Shown here in pieces: positions 1-7,490 of a stretch of DNA of 64,000 bases (position 1 is its first letter; every line of letters starts with the position of its first letter). Location: the NCBI GenBank assembly GCA_023249645.1, contig JAHFCF010000005.1, positions 62,001 through 126,000 on the forward strand, in the 5' to 3' direction. The stretch is from Elusimicrobiota bacterium (GTDB lineage Bacteria > Elusimicrobiota > Elusimicrobia > UBA1565 > UBA9628). The notes under the pieces were generated by a model that saw only the letters and a list, made by a program, of their open reading frames with translations, was not told where the DNA came from and did no database searches. Position numbers and translations under genes: made by a program.

Positions 1-469
1 CGAGCCCTGCGGCTTGGTGGACTACGAGGCTTCTCTTCTCGGCACGCTACCCATCGCGCACGCCACGGGCGGGCTGGCCAAGACGCGGGACTTCGGCTAT
101 CTCTACGACTGGCTCGACATCGGCGACAACGCGGGCGAGTCGGCAGCTTTCTTCGGCGCGATGGAAAAGGCCCTGAAGGTCTTCCATGGCGATGAGGCCG
201 GGCATCTGCGGCGCGTGCGCGCGGCGATGGCCATGGATGCTTCCTGGGAGAGGTCCGCGGCCCAGTATATCGAGCTTTACCGCTACGGGCTGCTGGTCAA
301 GCGTTGGCGCCAGCGGCGCTCCGAGGCTGTCGAGGAATTCGTCGCTGAGCTGGGTCCGGACAAGGAACTTTTCCGCCGATTCCTGGCGCCGGGTCTTGAG
401 GAGTACGGCGACCGGCTGGATTGGGAACTGAAGCAGGCCTTGGGGCGCGGGTACAACGATCTCTCATGA
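1..469 (+). CDS. Glycogen/starch synthase-like glycosyltransferase, C-terminal end (5' partial)
   Basis: The reading frame is open from the first base, so the gene begins outside the window. The visible end reads EPCGLVDYEASLLGTLPIA and then HATGGLAKT, which matches the C-terminal nucleotide-sugar-binding loop of GT5 glycogen synthases (family pattern EPCGL...YG..P..R.TGGL.DTV). A GT5 enzyme adds ADP- or UDP-glucose units to alpha-glucan in the cytosol. About 120 residues follow the motif, longer than the usual GT5 end, so a divergent GT5-like enzyme is possible. The stop codon overlaps the ATG of the next gene (ATGA), which suggests translational coupling. The family call is good; exact substrate cannot be judged from this fragment. 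Confidence 0.75.
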   Translation, partial: EPCGLVDYEASLLGTLPIAHATGGLAKTRDFGYLYDWLDIGDNAGESAAFFGAMEKALKVFHGDEAGHLRRVRAAMAMDASWERSAAQYIELYRYGLLVKRWRQRRSEAVEEFVAELGPDKELFRRFLAPGLEEYGDRLDWELKQALGRGYNDLS

Positions 470-2472
470 AAGTCGGCATAGGCTTAAGTCTCGATTCTGA
501 TCCCACCAAGGCAGCCGCCGAGGCGGTCGCTCAGGCCAAAGAAGCGGTCCCCCAGCCGGACCTCGCCCTGGTCTTCGGCTCGATCCAATACGACCAGGCC
601 AAGCTTCACGCGGAACTCTGCCGGCATCTTCCCCCCAAGATCCTCATCGGCGGCTCCTCCTACGCCGAGATCACCAACGCGGGCGTGTCCAAGGGAAGCG
701 TGGCCGTGCTGCTGGTCTCTCTTCCTGGAGCGAAGATCCGCTTTGCCCAGGCGCAGGAGTTCGATCCCCGGCAGGCCGGTACGGCCCTGGCCAAAGCTTT
801 GGACTGGCGTCGCGACAAGGCTTCCGGATTCCCGACAGCGCTTCTTTTTGCTTTCACGGTCCTCTCTTCCGACGACAACAGGAATAACCTCATTCAGGGC
901 TTGACGCAAGCCTTGGGTCGCGTGCCGGTGTTCGGGGGTCTGACCTGCGGCAACTACGACTTGGACTTCAATGACCCGACGATGTGGAACAACTTCCAGT
1001 ATTGCTCGCAGTCTCTGACCCAGACCTCCTCGTGTCTGGCCCTCTTGGACCTGCCCAAGGAGGACTATCGGGTCAGCTTCGGTTTTGGCCATGGATGGAA
1101 GCCCATAGCGCCCGCAGTCGAGCTCACGCGTTGCAAAGGCCCCAAGGTCTATGAGGTCGGCGGGATGCCGATCTTCGATTATTATCGACAATTTTTAGGC
1201 GAGGCTGACTCGAACGATTTCTTCGGTCAGATGATCCAGCGCTTCGGGTTTTCTCTTCTTTTGGAAGAGGAGGGCGGCCGTTCGCGCGTGAAGCTGCCCA
1301 TTCAATGCGATTTCAAGGAGGGCTGCATCCATTTCGCGCCGGCTGAGGATTTGCAGGGCCGCCGGGTCCAGCTTTTGCAGGTGAGCCGGTTGGGATTGCT
1401 TCAGGGCGCACGAGAGGCGGCCCAGAGCTGCAAGGCCGCTCTCGACGGTTGGGCCCCGGCCCTGGTCTTGGTAGTCAGTTGTTGCGTGCGCCACGGAATC
1501 CTGCACAGCCGTGTGGATGATGAGATCACGGCCATCCGAAAGGTGTTTGGCTCATCGGTGCCTGTTTTTGGATATTATTCAGGCGGTGAACTGGCTCCTG
1601 TGTTGAACCGCTATGCGGAGATCGTGGATGGCTCCAGCAGCCTTGCCGGCTCGTTCCACCACGCTTCCAGCGTCGGCATCCTCGCTTTGGGTTGCCGTAA
1701 GCCGGCGACGGCCGTGCGCATGCCTTCTGTGATGCTTTCGCAATCGAAGAAAGAGGATCCTGCATGGATCAAGCGCCTCTTGGCCAGGAGCGAGGAGATC
1801 CAAGATACGACAGAAAGCTTCCTTTCCAACTTAAGCCGCAAGTCCTATCTCGACGGAGAGCGCATCCGCAAGCAGAGCGAGGTCATCCATCGCTACACCC
1901 CGCACCAGGTCTGGGAGCGCGTAGGAGAAAGCGTGGCGCGCGGAGAATTCGAACTGCCGGACTCTGAGTTCAACGGCTGTTTCCTCTTCATGGACGTGAA
2001 GGGCTTCACCTCCTACAGCGAGGAGCACAAGCCCGGCGAGGTGGTCTCGGCTCTGAACAGCATCTTCAAGCCCGCGACCGAGACGATCTATTCCTGCGGC
2101 GGAGACGTGGACAAGTTCATCGGCGACTGCATCTTCGCGGTTTTCTCCACGCCTGACGAGGCGCTGACAGCCGGCCGCAAGCTCCTGGAGCTTTTTGAGA
2201 AGAAGGGCAGTCCTTTCATGATCCGCATCGGCATACACGCGGGCCGTGCCGTGCGCGCCAATGTCGGTTCCGCCGGCCGGCGTGAGTACACCTTCATCGG
2301 CGACGCGGTCAACACGGCCCAACGCCTTGAGTCGAACTGCACGCCGGGCAAGCTTCTGGTCTCTGAAGAGCTCTTCCGACAAGGAACGGTCAAGTTCCCC
2401 TCCCAGGAGCGCAAGGAGATCCAGGTGAAAGGCAGGAAGCAGCTGATCGCCGTCGTGGAGCTGGGGCTTTAG
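466..2472 (+). CDS. FIST-domain sensor fused to class III adenylate cyclase
   Basis: 668 residues. The first ~390 residues look like FIST_N plus FIST_C, a sensory module thought to bind small ligands such as amino acids (IGGSSYAEITN and VFGGLTCGNYDLDF are typical). After a short helical linker, residues ~500-660 form a class III nucleotide cyclase domain. Visible catalytic residues are the metal-binding Asp510 (FMDVKGFT) and Asp554 (DKFIGD), substrate-selecting Lys550 and Thr609 (YTFIGDAVNTAQR), and transition-state Asn616 and Arg620. The Lys/Thr pair points to ATP and so cAMP. There is no signal peptide or membrane segment, so it should be cytosolic. I start it at ATG 466, which overlaps the upstream stop, rather than at the in-frame codon at 421. 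A Crp/Fnr protein is encoded at 12.8-13.5 kb, but a link is only a guess. Confidence 0.88.
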   Translation: MKVGIGLSLDSDPTKAAAEAVAQAKEAVPQPDLALVFGSIQYDQAKLHAELCRHLPPKILIGGSSYAEITNAGVSKGSVAVLLVSLPGAKIRFAQAQEFDPRQAGTALAKALDWRRDKASGFPTALLFAFTVLSSDDNRNNLIQGLTQALGRVPVFGGLTCGNYDLDFNDPTMWNNFQYCSQSLTQTSSCLALLDLPKEDYRVSFGFGHGWKPIAPAVELTRCKGPKVYEVGGMPIFDYYRQFLGEADSNDFFGQMIQRFGFSLLLEEEGGRSRVKLPIQCDFKEGCIHFAPAEDLQGRRVQLLQVSRLGLLQGAREAAQSCKAALDGWAPALVLVVSCCVRHGILHSRVDDEITAIRKVFGSSVPVFGYYSGGELAPVLNRYAEIVDGSSSLAGSFHHASSVGILALGCRKPATAVRMPSVMLSQSKKEDPAWIKRLLARSEEIQDTTESFLSNLSRKSYLDGERIRKQSEVIHRYTPHQVWERVGESVARGEFELPDSEFNGCFLFMDVKGFTSYSEEHKPGEVVSALNSIFKPATETIYSCGGDVDKFIGDCIFAVFSTPDEALTAGRKLLELFEKKGSPFMIRIGIHAGRAVRANVGSAGRREYTFIGDAVNTAQRLESNCTPGKLLVSEELFRQGTVKFPSQERKEIQVKGRKQLIAVVELGL

Positions 2473-2493
2473 CTGCGAAGATCAGAGAGGGCC

Positions 2494-2838
2494 TTACCGC
2501 GTCGCAGCTTCCTGCCCCAGCAGCCTCATGAACGAAGTGAAGGTCCGCAGGGACGGTGTATTCGAGGACTTGAGCATCTTGTGGACATACTGCCGAGACA
2601 CCTTGAGCGCTTTGGCGGCCCGCGTGCGGTTCAAGACGCGCAGGTGCGCGCGGTAGATCTCGATGACCGCCTCGTAGTCGCCCTCCTGCAAGGCCTCCAG
2701 GATCCCCTCCCGAATGAGTTTCGGATCCCTGAGGGTGATGGTGGGATCATGGACTCGTACCTTAGCGTTAGGAGCCAGCTTGCGGGGTGTCACGTCCCAA
2801 TATTCTCCGGGCCTGTCCGATATCGTGATCCTGACCAT
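2494..2838 (-). CDS. HTH transcriptional regulator, antidote-like, without adjacent toxin
   Basis: 114 residues. The C-terminal half (EALQEGDYEAVIEIYRAHL, then a helix-turn-helix around RAAKALKVSRQYVHKMLKS) resembles the HTH of HigA/'addiction module antidote' proteins. The N-terminal half has no family I know. No RelE/HigB-type gene lies next to it, so it is an orphan antitoxin-like regulator or an ordinary repressor. The start ATG has a good ribosome site (GGGAGGAG, 7 nt upstream). Its promoter region is unusually clear: a sigma70 promoter with an imperfect palindrome inside it, plus an ECF-type promoter further upstream. The palindrome suggests autorepression by this protein, which is an inference. 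Confidence 0.7.
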   Translation of the reverse strand: MVRITISDRPGEYWDVTPRKLAPNAKVRVHDPTITLRDPKLIREGILEALQEGDYEAVIEIYRAHLRVLNRTRAAKALKVSRQYVHKMLKSSNTPSLRTFTSFMRLLGQEAATR

Positions 2839-2869
2839 TCTTGTCTCCTCCCAGCAGTATGATAGCGCA

Positions 2870-2898
2870 AGTGTAACCTATAGTTGACACTTTGTCAA
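2870..2898 (-). promoter_or_regulatory. Sigma70-type promoter with built-in palindromic operator
   Basis: On the minus strand TTGACA (2898-2893) is separated by exactly 17 bp from TACACT (2875-2870). The 22-bp stretch 2870-2891 is an imperfect inverted repeat with AGTGT/ACACT ends (18 of 22 positions symmetric). It covers the spacer and the -10. This is the layout of an autorepressed promoter for the HTH gene that starts at 2838. Confidence 0.7.
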
Positions 2899-2917
2899 GG
2901 GCCAACTAGCCCTATCT

Positions 2918-2946
2918 ATATGCGATCGAGGGGCTAAAAAGTTCCC
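2918..2946 (-). promoter_or_regulatory. ECF sigma-type promoter, copy 1 of 3
   Basis: Read on the minus strand, this 29-bp stretch begins GGGAACTTTTT and ends with CTCGATCGCATAT. It matches the site at 18852-18880 in 25 of 29 positions, without gaps. The form is GGAAC, 16 bp, then CGCA, close to ECF promoters (GGAAC...CGTA). It points toward the HTH gene starting at 2838, some 75 bp downstream, upstream of that gene's sigma70-like promoter. Confidence 0.6.
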
Positions 2947-3013
2947 GACAAATAAGAAAAATCATATAGAGGCAAGATAGGAAGCATTTTGTTTTTTGTA
3001 TGATGTCCGCGTC

Positions 3014-3418
3014 GTGAGTCGTTTGGATCTTGCCTCTTTTCAGAAGGCCTTGGCCAGCCTGGATCGGGCCATCGTCCGTGCTCAGGCCGCGCCGGAGGAT
3101 GAGGAACTGCGTGACGCGGTGATCCAGCGGTTTGAATATACCTATGAGATCTCGTGGAAGATGCTCAAACGCCAAGTGGAACTGGAGCATCCTTCTCCCG
3201 CAGAGGTAGACTCCCTCTCGTTTGCTGATCTGCTGCGAGAGTCCGCGGAGCGGGGGCTCATCGACGATGTCGGACGGTGGCTTGATTTTCGGGAGCAGCG
3301 CAACATCGCATCGCACACCTGCGATCGGGGCAAGGCGGTTTGCGTCTATACGGGTGCTGTTCAGTTTGCGGCCGAGGCGCGGCGCCTGCTTGAGAAGATC
3401 GCAGGGCGCAACGCGTGA
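3014..3418 (+). CDS. HepT-like HEPN protein (HI0074 family)
   Basis: About 134 residues, all-helical, of the nucleotidyltransferase substrate-binding (HI0074/HepT) family: FQKALASLDRAI at the start, then RFEYTYEISWKMLKRQVE and the signature RNIASHTC. In HepT/MntA toxin-antitoxin systems HepT is an RNase with the motif RX4HXY, and the MntA partner inactivates it by AMPylating that Tyr. Here the motif has Cys in place of the Tyr, so either regulation differs or the pair has changed function. The MntA-like gene follows with a GTGA overlap. I prefer GTG 3014 over the TTG at 2996, because family members start just before this point; neither has a clear ribosome site. Confidence 0.8.
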   Translation: MSRLDLASFQKALASLDRAIVRAQAAPEDEELRDAVIQRFEYTYEISWKMLKRQVELEHPSPAEVDSLSFADLLRESAERGLIDDVGRWLDFREQRNIASHTCDRGKAVCVYTGAVQFAAEARRLLEKIAGRNA

Positions 3419-3726
3419 TCGACCTTCCTCCAGAGCACCTGGTCCGAGTCCGCGAGATCCTGTCTCAACACGTGCCCGAATGCCGGGTCCTCGCGTTCGG
3501 TTCTCGGGTTTGTGGAGGCGTCAAGAAGCATTCCGATCTCGATCTCGCCATCGATTCCCCATCTCCCTTCCCTTCGCGCCGCTTTGCCTGTCTGAAGGAG
3601 GCATTTTCCGAATCACGACTGCCGATCAAAGTGGACGTCATTTTTCTGAACGAAGTGAGCGCAAAATTCCGCGCGATCATCCTGGAGAAATACGAGGTTG
3701 TCCAGCCCGGCCAGCCTGGCAGTTGA
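3415..3726 (+). CDS. MntA-like minimal nucleotidyltransferase
   Basis: 103 residues with the complete minimal nucleotidyltransferase signature GSX10DXD (GSRVCGGVKKHSDLDLAI) and the third acidic position in the strand VDVIF. Such proteins transfer AMP (MntA) to a HEPN partner and act as the antitoxin. It starts at GTG, overlapping the stop of the HepT-like gene, so the two are translated together. The order HEPN then nucleotidyltransferase is the usual one. The unusual part is the partner, whose target Tyr is a Cys. Cytosolic. Confidence 0.85.
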   Translation: MIDLPPEHLVRVREILSQHVPECRVLAFGSRVCGGVKKHSDLDLAIDSPSPFPSRRFACLKEAFSESRLPIKVDVIFLNEVSAKFRAIILEKYEVVQPGQPGS

Positions 3727-3729
3727 GCC

Positions 3730-4371
3730 TTATTTTTTCCACACAAATAGGCCTCGGATCAGCGGCCAGTTCACGTTCTTGAATGACTTTCCATTCATCT
3801 CGACATTGATGCCCTGGAAGACGATGTTCTGCCCGTGCCCTTGGTTGAGCGTGAGGGTGTCTTGAAGATGCATGTGGACATGCGGGGCGTCGCTGTTTCC
3901 TGAATTGCCGCACTTGCCTAGTTCCTGCCCGGCCGTGACGTGTTGGCCTGGCTTCACCTTCACGGATCCCTTCTGGAGGTGCGCGATGAAGATATATCTG
4001 TCTGACGCGGCTTTGATGACGACATGGTTGCCGGCGGGATTGTCCGCATCTTTGACGCCGAGGGGATTGTCGGGGAATCGGTCGACGATCGCTTGGACAT
4101 CACCCTCCACGGGAGACAAGACCGGTTCTCCCCAGGAATAAAAGTCCTCGACGGTCGAGCCGGTGGATCGGGAAAGCTCGCGCTGGCTCGGACCTGCGAC
4201 TTTTAGGAAGTCGATGCCATACCACTGGGCAGCCACGCTCATGTGCTGATTGACATTCAGGGTGTCGCCGCCTTGCATCACAAACCAGCGGCCTTGGAAA
4301 GGCAGATGGAATTCCTGAGCGTGGACATCGATGGCGGATGCGAGTAGCGCGAAAGCCAGGAGCGCTCGCAT
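3730..4371 (-). CDS. Secreted M23 (LytM) family metallopeptidase
   Basis: 213 residues. A signal peptide (MRALLAFALLASAIDVHA) is followed by a LytM domain. The GNHVVIKA strand, HLQKGSV and the zinc motif HVHMH (HXH) within GNSGNSDAPHVHMHLQD are plain. The first zinc ligand is probably the His in NQHMSVAAQWYGIDF; this is the variant in which the ligand lies several residues before the YGIDF strand instead of the common HXGXD. Such enzymes cut peptidoglycan peptides, or act as activators if degenerate. It follows the EamA gene by 3 bp on the same strand. Confidence 0.85.
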   Translation of the reverse strand: MRALLAFALLASAIDVHAQEFHLPFQGRWFVMQGGDTLNVNQHMSVAAQWYGIDFLKVAGPSQRELSRSTGSTVEDFYSWGEPVLSPVEGDVQAIVDRFPDNPLGVKDADNPAGNHVVIKAASDRYIFIAHLQKGSVKVKPGQHVTAGQELGKCGNSGNSDAPHVHMHLQDTLTLNQGHGQNIVFQGINVEMNGKSFKNVNWPLIRGLFVWKK

Positions 4372-4374
4372 CGG

Positions 4375-4803
4375 CTAAAACGCCAGAAGCCCGACCCCGG
4401 CGCAGATCAGGAGCGTCCCGACGAGCTTGACCCAGGTGAACTTCTCCCCCAGGAAGATCATCGCGAGCGCGAAGGTCACCAGCGGGTAGGCGGAGGTCAG
4501 GGGGAGGATCGTGGAGGCTTCCCCCACGGACATGGCCTTGATGTAGCAGAAGACCCCCCCTAGGATCACGAGCAGGCTGGATGTGATGTAGACGAGCGGC
4601 CATTTCCCGGCCTGCGCAATGGCCGCTTTGGCCGGAAGCCATCCGACGGTGAATATCACCAAGGACAGAAGGGCGTTGATCCCCATGCGGGCCACGAAGA
4701 CCTCGTTGGCTCCGAGCATTCGCAGGGCCATCTTATCCAGGATCGCGCTTCCTCCGAGGCAGAGAACAAACAAACCCAAAAAAAGTGCGGTAGCTAGAGT
4801 CAT
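4375..4803 (-). CDS. EamA-type half transporter (DMT superfamily)
   Basis: 142 residues with about five membrane helices: one EamA unit, half the size of standard 10-helix DMT permeases. The end (LTSAYPLVTFALAMIFLGEKFTWVKLVGTLLI) is the classic second half of an EamA repeat. Half-size members work as dimers, and the substrate cannot be read from sequence. The ribosome site is strong (GAGGAGG before ATG 4803). It lies just downstream of the transketolase genes, separated by two tandem copies of a dispersed repeat, and is followed by the LytM gene. Confidence 0.85.
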   Translation of the reverse strand: MTLATALFLGLFVLCLGGSAILDKMALRMLGANEVFVARMGINALLSLVIFTVGWLPAKAAIAQAGKWPLVYITSSLLVILGGVFCYIKAMSVGEASTILPLTSAYPLVTFALAMIFLGEKFTWVKLVGTLLICAGVGLLAF

Positions 4804-4817
4804 TGTTCCTCCTCAGT

Positions 4818-4869
4818 CAAAAGTCAAGACCTGACCCCACGCACAAAAGTCAAGACCTGACCCCACGCA
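4818..4869 (-). repeat. Two tandem 26-bp copies of the GTCAGG-type dispersed repeat
   Basis: Two perfect 26-bp units (4818-4843 and 4844-4869) in direct tandem. On the minus strand each contains GGGGTCAGGTCTTGACTTTT. The same core recurs at 52784-52809, 57503-57568 (twice, inverted) and 59481-59506. The right-hand unit contains the stop codon and the last residues (GVRS) of the transketolase C-terminal subunit. Confidence 0.9.
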
Positions 4870-5788
4870 GGCAGGCGTCCATGATGTGGGACGCGGAGAG
4901 GCCGTGGCGCTCGTAAAGCTCGGCGGCTTTTCCCGACTCGCCGAAGCTGCGCACGCCCAGGGCCACGACGGGTATCCCGAGACCGAGGCCGGCGGCCGCC
5001 TCGCTGATGGCGCTGCCGAGGCCTCCGATGACATTGTGGTCCTCCACGGTCACGAGTCGCTCGCTGTCTTTGGCGAAGTTCTCGATGGAGTCGGCGTCGA
5101 ACGGGGCGAGGGTGGCGACATTGACTGCCCGGATGGAGAAGCCTTTGTCCAAGAGTCCCTTGGCTGCTGCCAAGGCCGGGCCGACGGTCCCTCCTGACGC
5201 AAAAATCGTGGCCTGGCAATGCTTGGGCTCAGGCTCCCAGATCACGTCCGGCTTGGATAGTTCAAAGCGGTAATCCGGCTTGTGGACCTCTTCGACTTTC
5301 TGGCGGGCCAATCGGAGATAGACCGGTCCTGGATGGCCCAGCATCCACTCGACGGCTTGGCGCGTTTCGATGGCATCCGCCGGCTGGAGGATCGTCAGCC
5401 CCGGCAGACTGCGCAAAGCGCCGATGTCCTCCAAGCCCATCTGGGAGGCGCCGTCCTCGCCGATGCCGAGTCCCGCGTGCGTGCCCACGAGCTTGACGTT
5501 GGCCCCATTGAGCATGACGGCCGCGCGGATGGTCTCCAGGCGTCCGGCCAAAAAGCAGGCGAAGCTCGCGCAGACCGGGATCTTGCCGGATAAGGCCAGG
5601 CCCGCGGCCGCCCCGATCATGTTGGATTCCGCGATGCCAAACTGCCAGTGCCTCTGCGGGTATTTCGCGGCAAAGGCGGCGGTCATGACCGAGTGGGAGA
5701 GGTCGGCGTCGAGAGCTGTGAGATTGGGGAATTTCTCCGCCAATTCGACGAGAGTTTCTCCGAAGGCTTCGCGGGTCGCCTTAGGCAT
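4850..5788 (-). CDS. Transketolase, C-terminal subunit
   Basis: 312 residues. It carries the pyrimidine-binding and C-terminal domains of transketolase (ALDADLSHSVMTAAFAAKYP, QFGIAESNMIGAAAGLA, THAGLGIGEDGASQMGLED). With the N-terminal subunit encoded just upstream it forms a two-chain, TPP-dependent enzyme moving two-carbon units in the pentose phosphate pathway. The ATG at 5788 overlaps the end of the N-terminal subunit gene by 8 bp. The frame stays open far upstream of 5788, but that part is out-of-frame sequence of the N-subunit gene. The last four residues (GVRS) and the stop come from a dispersed repeat, so the C-terminus is recently altered. Confidence 0.93.
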   Translation of the reverse strand: MPKATREAFGETLVELAEKFPNLTALDADLSHSVMTAAFAAKYPQRHWQFGIAESNMIGAAAGLALSGKIPVCASFACFLAGRLETIRAAVMLNGANVKLVGTHAGLGIGEDGASQMGLEDIGALRSLPGLTILQPADAIETRQAVEWMLGHPGPVYLRLARQKVEEVHKPDYRFELSKPDVIWEPEPKHCQATIFASGGTVGPALAAAKGLLDKGFSIRAVNVATLAPFDADSIENFAKDSERLVTVEDHNVIGGLGSAISEAAAGLGLGIPVVALGVRSFGESGKAAELYERHGLSASHIMDACLRGVRS

Positions 5789-6590
5789 TGAGGATGTCCT
5801 TGAGCGCGCGCTCGGTCTCTTCGCGGTTGGGCGCGCGGCCATGCCAGGCGATGTTGTTTTCCATAAAGGAGACGCCCTTGCCCTTGATCGTTTTGGCGAG
5901 GATCGCCTGGGGGCGGTCCAAGACTTTCTTGGCTGAGGACATGGCTGCCTCGATGGCCGCGAGATCGTGTCCGTCGATGGCGGTTGTCTCCCAGCCGAAG
6001 CTCTCGAATTTTTTCTGCAAAGGCTCCAAAGGCATGACCTCGGCCACCGGTCCATCGATCTGGCCGTTGTTGGCGTCCACGATGAGCGTCAGATTGTCGA
6101 GCTTGAATTTGGGGGCGGCCATGGCCGCTTCCCAGACCTGGCCTTCCTGAAGCTCCCCGTCTCCGGCAATGACCCAGACTCGGGAATCTTTGTGGTCCAT
6201 CTTCGCCGCCAGGGCCATGCCCAAGCCGATGGAAAGCCCTTGGCCCAGGGAGCCGGTGGCGGCTTCGATGCCCGGCAGGCGCTTGCGGTCAGGATGGCCT
6301 TGCAAGGCAGAGCCCAGTTGGCGCAGGGTGGAGAGCCACTCTTTCGGGAAGTAGCCGTGGTGGGCCAAGACGGCGTAAAGAGCGGGGCAGGCGTGGCCTT
6401 TGGCGAGCACGACGCGATCTCGGTCAGGCCAGTCCGGCTTCTGCGGGTCGTGGCGCAGATGGTGGGCATAAAGGATCGCGAGGATGTCGATGACCGAGAG
6501 AGAGCCCCCGGGATGTCCCGAGCCGGCCACCGCGATGGAGCGGATGATGTCTGAGCGCAGTTCGCGGACCACTTCGTCGAGATTCGGCAT
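5781..6590 (-). CDS. Transketolase, N-terminal (TPP-binding) subunit
   Basis: 269 residues. The TPP diphosphate-binding signature is complete (GDGELQEGQVWEAAM, then NLTLIVDANN), and the N-terminal SGHPGGSLS loop and GSLGQGLSIGLGMALA are standard. Split transketolases of this kind are common in anaerobes and archaea. It starts at ATG 6590, divergent from the purine phosphorylase gene across only ~50 bp, so control regions of the two directions must overlap. Nucleoside phosphorylases next door release pentose phosphates, which fits a role in returning nucleoside sugars to central metabolism. Confidence 0.93.
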   Translation of the reverse strand: MPNLDEVVRELRSDIIRSIAVAGSGHPGGSLSVIDILAILYAHHLRHDPQKPDWPDRDRVVLAKGHACPALYAVLAHHGYFPKEWLSTLRQLGSALQGHPDRKRLPGIEAATGSLGQGLSIGLGMALAAKMDHKDSRVWVIAGDGELQEGQVWEAAMAAPKFKLDNLTLIVDANNGQIDGPVAEVMPLEPLQKKFESFGWETTAIDGHDLAAIEAAMSSAKKVLDRPQAILAKTIKGKGVSFMENNIAWHGRAPNREETERALKDILNA

Positions 6591-6643
6591 GGGAGCGGAT
6601 TTTATCTAAATGTGCTAGAATCGGCAACAGCAGAGGAGAGATG

Positions 6644-7474
6644 ATGGAGATTAAGACCTACATCCGATCTGTCCGGCGCGCCGCTGATTTTGTCCGCAAG
6701 AAAGTCCCGGGCATCCAGCCCCAGGTCGCCATCATCCTCGGATCGGGTCTGGCCAAGGCGGTCCCCGCCTTGGAGAATTCCAAGGTCATCCCCTACTCCT
6801 CCATCCCCGGTTTTCCCCGCACGACGGTGGCGGGGCACGCGGGCAAGCTCATCTTGGGCCGCCTGCACGGGAAATCTGTGGCGGTCATGCAGGGCCGGTT
6901 CCATTATTACGAGGGCCACTCCATGGAGTCCATCGCCCTGCCCCTGCGCATGCTCGAATACTTGGGAGTGAAGACCGTTTTCTTGACCGCGGCCGTGGGT
7001 TCGCTGCGCACCCAGATCAAGCTCGGCCATTTCGTGGCCATCAAGGATCACCTCAATTTCATGGGCCGCAGTCCCCTGCGGGCCTTCCATGAGGAGGAAT
7101 TCGGCGAGATGTTCCCGGATCTGAGCAATGCCTACGACGCCGACCTGCGCCGCCGCATCGTGGCAATCTGCCGCAGGCGCAAGCTCCCCGTCCATGAGGG
7201 CGTCTACCTGGCCCTCTGCGGGCCTTCCTATGAGACTCCGGCCGAGATCGTGGCCTTCCGCGGCTTGGGCGCCGACGTGGCGGGCATGTCCGTTGTCCCG
7301 GAAGTGATCCCGGCTAGGCAGATGGGCATCCGGGTGGCGGCCCTGACTTGGATCTCGAACATGACCAGCGGCATGAAGGGCGCGAGTCTCAACCACTCCG
7401 AGGTGCTGGCGCTCGGGGGCCGGGTCTCCGACGGATTGCGCGCCGTGCTCAACGATTTCATCAAGATCGTCTGA
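6644..7474 (+). CDS. Purine nucleoside phosphorylase (trimeric family)
   Basis: About 276 residues. Cleaves purine (deoxy)nucleosides with phosphate to base and pentose-1-phosphate. Visible family motifs: ILGSGLAKAV (phosphate loop), GHAGKLILG, MQGRFHYYEGHS, GPSYETPAEI (purine-binding Glu), MSVVPEVIPAR and the SNMTSG loop with the base-binding Asn. The usual TNAAGGL is here LTAAVGSLR, which is closer to the TACGSLR of methylthioadenosine phosphorylases, while the other motifs are purine phosphorylase-like. ATG 6644 has AGGAG five nt upstream; ATG 6641 is also possible. First gene of a salvage set with the pyrimidine phosphorylase and Upp. Confidence 0.9.
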   Translation: MEIKTYIRSVRRAADFVRKKVPGIQPQVAIILGSGLAKAVPALENSKVIPYSSIPGFPRTTVAGHAGKLILGRLHGKSVAVMQGRFHYYEGHSMESIALPLRMLEYLGVKTVFLTAAVGSLRTQIKLGHFVAIKDHLNFMGRSPLRAFHEEEFGEMFPDLSNAYDADLRRRIVAICRRRKLPVHEGVYLALCGPSYETPAEIVAFRGLGADVAGMSVVPEVIPARQMGIRVAALTWISNMTSGMKGASLNHSEVLALGGRVSDGLRAVLNDFIKIV

Positions 7475-7490
7475 TCGCCGGGAGGGTTCC

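Noticed and set aside
4818-4869. Tandem 26-bp repeats as a CRISPR array
   Set aside because: Units are directly adjacent with no spacers, and the same unit is scattered elsewhere singly or inverted. No cas genes are present.
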